Below are positions 55,406 to 62,151 of a DNA stretch of 62,151 nucleotides, piece after piece; positions within the stretch are counted from its first letter, which is position 1; every line of letters begins with the position of its first letter. Under the pieces are notes generated by a model. The model was not told the origin of the DNA. It searched no databases and saw nothing but the letters and a program-made list of their open reading frames with translations. Source of the stretch: Gammaproteobacteria bacterium (lineage in GTDB: Bacteria; Pseudomonadota; Gammaproteobacteria; Ga0077554; Ga007554). The position numbers and the translations under genes are program-made. The stretch spans positions 1 to 62,151 of the forward strand of contig JAKFXX010000016.1 of the NCBI GenBank assembly GCA_021731145.1. The letters run 5' to 3'.

Positions 55406-56522
55406 CATCCGCGCCCCCTTGCCCTACCTGCTTCAACTGCTCATCCATAAACCGCTGCATCTCTTCCTTCTTCGGCAACTCCAATTGGTATTTGGAGATA
55501 AATAATTGGTTGTCCATGCCCGCCAAGGCGTATTCCGCCAGTGCATGGTTTTTGTCGGTGCAGAGCAGCAGGCCTACGGGTGGGTTGTCGCCGGGTGTCA
55601 TCATGTGCTGGCGGTACCAGTTGACGTAGGTGTTGAGCTGGCCGAGGTTCTCGTGGCTAAAGGCTTGCAGCTTGAGTTCAAGCAGTACGTGACATTTGAG
55701 AATGCGGTGGTAAAACACCAGATCGACAAAAAAATGTTCGCCGCCTATCAATATGCGTTTTTGCCGCGCTTCGAAACAGAAGCCGTGGCCGAGTTCCAGC
55801 ATGAAGGCTTGCAGTTTGTCGGTGAGCTGTTGTTCCAGGTGCGATTCGCTCATGACTTCGGCTGCTTGCAGGCCGAGGAATTCAAAAATATAAGGGTCGC
55901 GAATATTAAAACCCTGCTGAACGTCTGCGTTGGTGTTGGCGAGTGTCGAGAGTTTTTGTGGGTCGTGCGACAAGCCTGCGCGCTCGTAATAAAGGCTATT
56001 GATCTGGCGTTTGAGCTCGCGCACCGACCAGTTGCCTTGAATGCACTCAATTTCGTAGAAGCTGCGCTTGGTCGCGTCGGCTATGGTGAGTAGTTGTTCA
56101 AAATGCGTATACGACAGGGCGCTCAACAGTTTTTGCGGTTCTATTTGCGAAAGTGCAGTCGCTGACCGCACTTTCTTCTGCGTGTTTGCGAGGGCATCCA
56201 TCACGCTGGTGTGAAATTGTGCGGGCAGTGACCGCACAATTTGCGGGTAGGCCTGATAGAAGCCCAGATAAGCGTAAAGTTGCCGCTTGCCGCATGAGGC
56301 CACGCCTGTCTGGGCGAGTGCCTCGGCTACGTTTGCAAACAGGCTTTCTCCATAATTTGCCCTATCCGTGCCGTGTAATTCGTACTCGGCAAGGTAGTAA
56401 CCTATTAACCAGTTCCTTAAAGTGAGGCTGACATTGACCGCTTTGCTCGCCTGTGTCGCCAGCTCATGGTGCGCGCGCGCTATCGAGGCAATGACGGCCG
56501 TGAAAGTCGTGGTGTTTGTCAC
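55398..56522 (-). CDS. DUF1016 (YhcG) PD-(D/E)XK nuclease family protein
   Basis: A complete 374-residue member: an N-terminal DUF1016 domain (TLRNWLIGYYLAEYELHGTD, GKRQLYAYLGFYQAYPQI) and a C-terminal PD-(D/E)XK nuclease domain with GGEHFFVDLVFYHRILKCHV followed by LLELK, containing the Asp and Glu-X-Lys. The family occurs widely in type I RM loci and is presumed to act on DNA; its role is not established. The GTG start overlaps the hsdM stop (GTGA). Its insertion separated hsdM from hsdS. Confidence 0.9.
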   Translation of the reverse strand: MTNTTTFTAVIASIARAHHELATQASKAVNVSLTLRNWLIGYYLAEYELHGTDRANYGESLFANVAEALAQTGVASCGKRQLYAYLGFYQAYPQIVRSLPAQFHTSVMDALANTQKKVRSATALSQIEPQKLLSALSYTHFEQLLTIADATKRSFYEIECIQGNWSVRELKRQINSLYYERAGLSHDPQKLSTLANTNADVQQGFNIRDPYIFEFLGLQAAEVMSESHLEQQLTDKLQAFMLELGHGFCFEARQKRILIGGEHFFVDLVFYHRILKCHVLLELKLQAFSHENLGQLNTYVNWYRQHMMTPGDNPPVGLLLCTDKNHALAEYALAGMDNQLFISKYQLELPKKEEMQRFMDEQLKQVGQGGADEC

Positions 56523-58219
56523 GGTAACATCTCCCGCAATGCCAGCAGCTCACGCACGATACCGCTCTGCACCTTGGCCAGATCGGCATCCTCCACGTCA
56601 CCGACCTCGGCCTGAATCAGTCGATCCAGAATCAGCGCCGGGGCGTCGTAGTGCACTTCCTCGAATACGTCCTGCTTGTAGCGGCTTAGAGATAGGTCAT
56701 AGCCCTCGGCTTCGATCTCGGCACGCGGCACCATGAAGCACTTGGCGGTGCGGTCGGTGTCAGCGCCTGCACTGCGGGCGTGGTAACGGGCAATGATGTC
56801 TTGCAGGTCGCCATTGCCATCCTGCTTGCTGCGTTTGTCATCCAGGCTGTAGCCGTCGGCCGCCATCTCATAAAACCAGACCTGTTCGGTGGCGGGTTGG
56901 GTGATTTTGTCTTTGGGACCCCATACCTTGGTGAACAGCAGAATAGCGGTGCTCACCCCGGCATAGGGTTTGAATACACCGCTCGGCAGGGTAATTACGG
57001 CTTTCAGGTCGCAACGCTCGACCAGTAACTGGCGCAGGGTTTTGAAAGCGCCGCCAGAGCCGAACAGCACGCCTTGCGGCACGATGACGCAGGCGGTGCC
57101 GCCTTTTTTCAGCAGGCGATAAATGTTCTCGACGAACAGCAGCTCGGTTTTGGTGGTGCCCAGTTGCAAGCTCTCGTTGATGTCGCCCTTGTCGATGCTG
57201 CCGGTAAAGGGCGGGTTGGCCATCACGACGTCGTATTCGGATTCTTCGATAAAACTCTTGCTGAGTGTGTCTTTGTAGTCGATGTGTGGCTCGTCGATGC
57301 CGTGCATCATCAGGTTCATCAGCCCCAGGCGCACCATGGTGGCATCGATGTCGTAGCCCCAGAGTGAACTGGAGAGAATGGCTTGCGCTTTTTCGGTAAG
57401 GGCGGCGGCGACCGAGGTGCGCACGAAACCGTCTTCGTCGGGAACCAGATTCTTGGTGCCTGCCTTGATGGCCAACTGGGTGACGATGTACTGGTAAGCG
57501 CCGAGCAAGAAGCCGCCAGAACCGCAGGCGGGGTCGGCAATCTTGTGGCCCAGTTGCGGCTGTACCAGATCGGCCATTAGCTTGATGATGTGGCGCGGGG
57601 TGCGGAACTGGCCGTTTTTGCCGGCGGTGGCGATTTCAGACAGCAGCATTTCATAGACATCGCCCTGGATATCCTGAAATGCTTGGCCCTTCTCCCGGGA
57701 GTCTCTCTCCATCACCTCGAAAATTTCGTCGATGGTCTTCACTGCCTCCACCAGCAGGGCTGGCTTGGGGATGATGAACACGGCGTTTTTCATGTGATGG
57801 GTGAAATTGGATTCGGCGCCGTTCAGGTCTTTGAGGAAGGGGAACACCTTGCCCTGCACGTGTTGCAGCATCTCTTCCGCTTGCATGTGTTTGAATTCGC
57901 TCCAGCGCAGGCTGCGTTTGTCGATTTCGTACATTTTTGCGTCGGCGTGCCTTTTGCTGGTTTCTTTCTGGGTGTCGTCGTCCCTTGCTTTGGCGCGATA
58001 TTCCGGCGGTATCCATTTCCCTTCAAATTTGGCTGTGTACTTTTCACCCGTGAATTCGGCATCCGCCTGTTTTTTCTGATCCAGCTCATCCAGCTGCTTC
58101 ATGAATAGCAGGTAGGTGATCTGCTCGATGGCGGTGAGCGGATTGCTGATGCCGCCGCTCCAGAATTTGTTCCAGAGCTGATCGATTTTGCTTTTGAGTT
58201 CGGGGTTGTTTTGCAGCAT
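56519..58219 (-). CDS. hsdM: Type I restriction-modification methylase subunit
   Basis: HsdM methylates adenine N6 in the HsdS target. The 566-residue product has the helical HsdM_N domain (WNKFWSGGISNPLTAIEQIT), SAM-binding motif I in IADPACGSGGFLLGAYQYI, and the catalytic NPPF in VVMANPPFTGSIDKG. It is full length and should be active with HsdS, even if HsdR is broken. It starts three bases after the AlbA_2 gene. Confidence 0.95.
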   Translation of the reverse strand: MLQNNPELKSKIDQLWNKFWSGGISNPLTAIEQITYLLFMKQLDELDQKKQADAEFTGEKYTAKFEGKWIPPEYRAKARDDDTQKETSKRHADAKMYEIDKRSLRWSEFKHMQAEEMLQHVQGKVFPFLKDLNGAESNFTHHMKNAVFIIPKPALLVEAVKTIDEIFEVMERDSREKGQAFQDIQGDVYEMLLSEIATAGKNGQFRTPRHIIKLMADLVQPQLGHKIADPACGSGGFLLGAYQYIVTQLAIKAGTKNLVPDEDGFVRTSVAAALTEKAQAILSSSLWGYDIDATMVRLGLMNLMMHGIDEPHIDYKDTLSKSFIEESEYDVVMANPPFTGSIDKGDINESLQLGTTKTELLFVENIYRLLKKGGTACVIVPQGVLFGSGGAFKTLRQLLVERCDLKAVITLPSGVFKPYAGVSTAILLFTKVWGPKDKITQPATEQVWFYEMAADGYSLDDKRSKQDGNGDLQDIIARYHARSAGADTDRTAKCFMVPRAEIEAEGYDLSLSRYKQDVFEEVHYDAPALILDRLIQAEVGDVEDADLAKVQSGIVRELLALREMLP

Positions 58220-58222
58220 GGG

Positions 58223-59581
58223 TTAATTACCTTGGTCTAATTTTTTGAGCAGCACCTGGCCTTTATCGGTTAGGCGGTATTTCTGCAAACGGCTGTTTGG
58301 TTTGTCGGGGATGGTGTAGGCCACTTGACCCGCTTCCAGTAGTTTTTTCATCAACTCATTGAGATGGCGGGTTGGCTTCTGTTTACCAAGGGCGCTGGCC
58401 ATTTCGGTTTTGGATAGTGAGGAAGACATAAGCAATATCATGATTTGCAAAGCCATTTCTGACTCTACCCCTGACTCTACCCCTGTATCTACGACCTGTT
58501 CATCAAAAGGCTTTTCATAGCGGAAAATGATCCGCAAAAAATTGGGCCGAATCTCAAAAGCATCTCGCCCATATTTCTCAAGGATACGAGGAACACCTGA
58601 GCCGAGTTGTTCGACAATTTCGAGGTCGCGAAAAACCCGCATGATCTCTTTATTGCGGGGAGATGAATAGCCATTAAAGAAATCCTCGTTAGTGACCCCA
58701 TATGGCAGCCCACCAGCCGAAGTGATTTCGAGCCGGTCAGAGAAAAATTCGAATTTTGGGCACGCCCCATTGGAGTAATCGTTGTGTACTATCGCGTTGA
58801 TAACCGCTTCACGCATTGCCTTGCCATGGATCATCTCGCGCTCCTCCCGCAGTGGATAACCGATGCGCGTGTAGATAGTGTTTTCGACATCCATGCGTTC
58901 CAAAACACCTTTTAGCGCCTTGACCAGGGAGCAGCGGCCAAAGTCTCTATTCTCAATGAGGCTTACGCGTGTGGTGTCGGCGTATTTAGCAACCTGGATA
59001 GAAACACCATTTTCATCGGCCAAGAGGTAGGCTGCGTAGTTAGGCTTACCGTCGGGAGTCAACAACTCCAGATTTTGCATGAAGGCTGCGTTCAGGTGCA
59101 ATCCCTTGGCTTCGTAGTAGATTTTGAGCTGCTCAAAGGTCAGGTTCTGGCGGGTAGACTCCATGCTCCCGATGGTGTTGCGGATTCGGCGACTGTAGAG
59201 GGAGTCGATCATTTCCTGCTGCATGGGTTCCGACGCGCTGTCCACCCGTAAAAAACAGCCCTTTTCGGTCATGCCGTATTTTTTCAGGTAGTAGGGCTTT
59301 TCCAAACCGCCTGCCACGGTTAATCGGATGATGTCCTTGCCATCACGCTTTTCATGGGCAATATCAAACAAGCCCATGATGGAGGGTTGAATGTTGTTCT
59401 TGAGGCGATCTTTAATGGCGAGTTGGGCTGCGTCGATGTTCGCTACGCCATACGCCATTCCATCCTTGTCGATGCCGATGTAAATCACGCCGCCGTCCCT
59501 GTAATTGAGGAAGGCGACAACTTCCTTCTCCAATCCGTCGGTTAGTTCGCGTTTGTATTCGATGCGGTTGTTTTCTGCCAT
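58223..59581 (-). CDS. AlbA_2/HATPase_c_4 domain protein in the hsd operon
   Basis: The 452-residue protein has an N-terminal AlbA_2 (Schlafen-like) domain (IEYKRELTDGLEKEVVAFLN, GGVIYIGIDKDG), a HATPase_c_4-like domain (REAVINAIVHNDYSNG, then IVEQLGSGVPRILEKYG), and a C-terminal winged helix (LSKTEMASALGKQKPTRHLN). Such proteins are called RecG-like or transcriptional regulators; function in RM loci is unknown. The start follows the hsdR stop by one base. A linker has two GVES units (58455-58490), reflecting a short DNA duplication. Confidence 0.88.
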   Translation of the reverse strand: MAENNRIEYKRELTDGLEKEVVAFLNYRDGGVIYIGIDKDGMAYGVANIDAAQLAIKDRLKNNIQPSIMGLFDIAHEKRDGKDIIRLTVAGGLEKPYYLKKYGMTEKGCFLRVDSASEPMQQEMIDSLYSRRIRNTIGSMESTRQNLTFEQLKIYYEAKGLHLNAAFMQNLELLTPDGKPNYAAYLLADENGVSIQVAKYADTTRVSLIENRDFGRCSLVKALKGVLERMDVENTIYTRIGYPLREEREMIHGKAMREAVINAIVHNDYSNGACPKFEFFSDRLEITSAGGLPYGVTNEDFFNGYSSPRNKEIMRVFRDLEIVEQLGSGVPRILEKYGRDAFEIRPNFLRIIFRYEKPFDEQVVDTGVESGVESEMALQIMILLMSSSLSKTEMASALGKQKPTRHLNELMKKLLEAGQVAYTIPDKPNSRLQKYRLTDKGQVLLKKLDQGN

Positions 59582-59582
59582 A

Positions 59583-62030
59583 TCAAGCCGCCAGTCGCTC
59601 GGTGAGCTGCAGGATTTCGTTGATCTCGGCCGGGCTGAACACGCCGCGTATGCCCTGCGGGTGAATGACAGTAAAGGGCGTGTTGATGAGGTCCCGTTTT
59701 TCCACCTTTTCGCGCTCAACAATGAAATTCTTCAGCAGGCTGAGAAACTCCAGCTGGCGGCTGTTAAGGGTGGTGTGTGCGCGGATGAATTGATCAAAAG
59801 CTGCGCTGACGGTATCGGGAAAGCTTTGCAATACCTCGATGCCGAGAATGTGGCGGATGAACTGGATGAAGTGCGCTTTGCGGTTTTTGTAGACCTGGCG
59901 CAGCAGGGCTTCAGTGATGTGCGGGTGCTCCTCAATCAACAGCGCTGCCAGTTCTGCAGCTTCATCAGCACTCACAGTTTCGCCATTTTTGATCTTGAGC
60001 AGGATGGGGTTGTGCTCGGTTAGCTCTACGATCAGCGCCTCGACCATTTCACGGTAACGGCTGACGCTAACGGCCTCGTGCTGCGGGCCGAATTCCACCC
60101 ATTCTTTCTTGTGAAGTTCATCAGCTAGATCAAGATGTGTTTGGTCCTGGCCGGTGGTTTGCTCGCGAAACTTCATCAGCGGACCAAGTTTTATAGTGAG
60201 CTCGTCGAAGGCGTCTTCGTCCGCCTTGGCCCAATAGTGCGTGGTTTGCGCAGCGCGGATTAGCGCCTCTTCCTGTTTAACAAAACTGACTGAGAGTGGC
60301 AGCTCGCTGATTTGCTCCACGATACCTTCCTTGAGCGTGTCGGCTTGTTCCTTGTCTTCATTGAGCAGGGCGAGGGAGTATTCCAGTAGGTCGCGTTCAA
60401 AGCGCATGGCTTTGAAGTCGGCTTCCGAAACGGTGCGGAACAGCGGCTTGATCTCGGCGCGCAGGAATTCCAGCTTCGGGTGCGTGAGGCTGATCCAGAA
60501 GTTTTCTTCTTCCAGCCGCGCCAGTGCAGCGGCTGCTTCCTTGATGACCACCGACTCTTTGGGCAGCGTGGCAATCTGCAGGCGGAGCCTGGCGATGTCA
60601 CGCGCGGCGATCTCCGCATGGCCACTGTCGCTGGCCTTCTCGATCTTGTCCAGGCGCAGGCCAACCAGCCGCACAGGCAGCGGCAATTGGGGCTTGAGCT
60701 CTTTGCCCTTGGGGTTCAGCTTGAAGTATTCAAAGTTGTCCCAGCAATCGAGAATCAGGAACACGTCCTTGTCGGTACACCAGGGCTTGGGTTTGCTGGT
60801 TTCCAGCAGGCGCGTGCCGCGCCCGACCATCTGCCAGAACTTGGTGTAGGAATACACCGGCTTGGCGAACACGAGGTTGACGATCTCGCGCACGTCGATA
60901 CCGGTGTCGAGCATGTCCACGCTGATGGCAACGCGCGGCATGTCATTGTTGGTGAACTGGTCAAGCAGGCCACCTTTGCCATAAACGCGCGGATCATCGG
61001 ATACGAGCACCTTGGCCAACTCGCCTTTGTGTTGTGGGTAGAGCTTGTCGAAAATTTCTTCCATGCGCCGGGCGTGCGCCTTGGTTGCGCAGAAGAAGAT
61101 GGTCTTACCCGGCAACACACCGTTGGCGTCCTTGATGGATTCCTCCATGAATTCCCGGACGATCAAGGTATTAGTGCCTTTGTTGATCACCTGCTTTTCG
61201 AGCTGAGAGCCTTCGAAGTTGATCTCTTCAACCTCTTTACCTTGCAGGATCAGCTTTTTCTGATCGTCCAATGAAATGGTGCGCTTGCTGATGCCCTCCA
61301 TCTGGAATTTGGTCTGAATTTTCATGACCTGAAAATTGCAGAGGTAAGGCGGCACGTTGTTCACGGCCTCTTCATAGGTGTAGGCAAAGGTCGGCAGGCC
61401 ATCTTCGCAATGGAAAAGCTGGAAGGTGTTGTGATCGATGATGTCAGTGGGTGTTGCCGTCAAGCCGAGCGTGATGGTTTTGAAATAGTCGAGCACTTCG
61501 CCGTAGGTGTTATAGATGGAGCGATGACTTTCATCGACCACGATGAAATCAAAAAAATGTGGCGAGAGGCTCCGGGACTCATCGCGAATGATGTTGAGCA
61601 TCGTCGGGTACGTGGCAACGTAGATGCGACGGTCTTTGGCAATCAGTTTTTCGCCAACATTGGGCCAGCGCGGTTCGTTGGGCAGATGTTCCTTGAAGGC
61701 GGCCAGCGCCTGCTCCCGCAGTGCGATACGGTCCACGAGGAACAGGATTTTCTCGGCATGGCCAGCGCGCATCAGTGCATCTGCCATGGCAATGCAGGTG
61801 CGGGTTTTGCCGGTGCCGGTGGCCATGACCAACAGAAAATCGCGTTTCTGTTGTTCGATGCCTTCCAGTACCGCACGAATAGCGCGAATCTGGTAGTCAC
61901 GTCCGGCGATAGAGGTGTTGATGAACTCCTGCGTCAGCGGCTTGCGATTGCGGCGGATATAGGCGAAGCGCTCCAGATCATCTCTCGTCGGGAAACCAAC
62001 GACTTTGCGCGGTGGGTAGCTCTCTAAATA
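59583..62030 (-). pseudogene. hsdR: Type I restriction subunit, 5' end lost to an IS element
   Basis: About 810 residues of an EcoEI-type HsdR remain: FLLVMATGTGKTRTCIAMAD (Walker A), VDESHRSIYNTYGE (DEAH-like DESH), helicase motifs TLGLTATPTD and VGRGTRLLE, and the EcoEI_R C-terminal domain. The normal N-terminal nuclease domain of about 200-300 residues is absent; upstream the frame runs into an IS630-type transposase tail. Without the PD-(D/E)XK domain the subunit could not cut DNA. An unseen distal piece may lie beyond the element. The exact boundary near 62000-62037 cannot be fixed. Confidence 0.85.
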
Positions 62031-62037
62031 TAGCGTC

Positions 62038-62151
62038 TTAAATAATGCCGCATAATCTACGCAGCACAGAATTGGGTTTCCGCCATCGCTCGAAGCATTC
62101 TTCGACGGCCACGAGCACATCGGCCAGGGTAGCGAAGTACCGATTGTGGGT
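62038..62151 (-). mobile_element. IS630-like transposase, 3' end only
   Basis: The last 37 codons of a minus-strand frame read HNRYFATLADVLVAVEECFE, RWRKPNSVLRRLCGII and stop at TAA (62038-62040). This is the C-terminal signature of IS630-superfamily DDE transposases. The rest lies beyond the window. It lies at the truncated start of hsdR. Confidence 0.75.

Overview
The window comes from a gammaproteobacterial chromosome, most likely an aerobic or facultative bacterium with a c-type cytochrome-rich periplasm. The main evidence is the conserved block lolB-ispE-tRNA(Gln)-prs-rplY-pth-ychF with hemA-prfA in divergent orientation, together with mutS and fdxA, slyX after tex, and a SPOR-domain gene after argS. 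Many housekeeping genes start by overlapping the previous stop codon (ATGA, GTGA, TTGA). I cannot name the species from the sequence alone.

Layout. 1-157: 3' part of a 5S rRNA and its terminator, the end of an rrn operon. 258-3131: YihY-family membrane protein (minus), then purD-tsaC (plus). 3163-7516: a minus-strand cluster of exported redox-type proteins: Tat-exported metallophosphoesterase, monoheme cytochrome, DUF1566 protein, a UshA-like domain fused to a tetraheme domain, and a YgjP-type metallopeptidase. 7755-8657: mtnC and tRNA-Met. 9075-16192: a first accessory (defence) island, all on the minus strand: zeta-like kinase with a small partner, pieces of a Mod-type methyltransferase gene split by a REP-flanked RAYT transposase, an ietAS-type AAA ATPase/subtilisin pair, a DUF2130 protein, and a MntA/HepT toxin-antitoxin pair. 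16213-23404: translation, isoprenoid and lipoprotein block on the minus strand. 23693-26042: hemA-prfA. 26214-30168: a signalling insert (short leader ORF, PAS histidine kinase, response regulator-PAS-GGDEF-EAL). 30217-42326: argS, SPOR protein, aldose-epimerase-like protein, tex, slyX, desaturase, typA, pip, dtd, FadL-like porin. 42462-50590: fdxA, LuxR-type regulator, two small envelope genes including traT, then mutS, suhB and trmJ. 50867-62151: a second defence island, a type I restriction-modification operon read on the minus strand.

The second island reads, in transcription order: IS630-like transposase tail, hsdR missing its 5' end, AlbA_2/HATPase protein, hsdM, DUF1016 nuclease, a leftover hsdM 3' end, hsdS, a large ABC-type ATPase with an unusual Walker A, a 40-codon RhuM fragment, a DUF1016 N-terminal fragment, and a RhuM N-terminus fused to an IS66 transposase C-terminus. 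Most junctions overlap by a few bases. The locus therefore looks like one long translationally coupled transcript that has gained cassettes and is decaying at both ends. The ATPase after hsdS is the best candidate for an under-described system: it occupies the position that prrC has beside hsdS in the E. coli prr locus.

The host genome also carries dispersed small repeats that enter coding sequence. One is a roughly 45-60 bp hairpin element (four copies) found in the YgjP-type gene, in tandem before pth, and inside ispE, where it falls within an in-frame insertion of about 50 residues. Its central stem shows compensatory base changes between copies. A second repeat (TTAACCACGAAA type) reads through into the hsdS C-terminus and the hsdM remnant.
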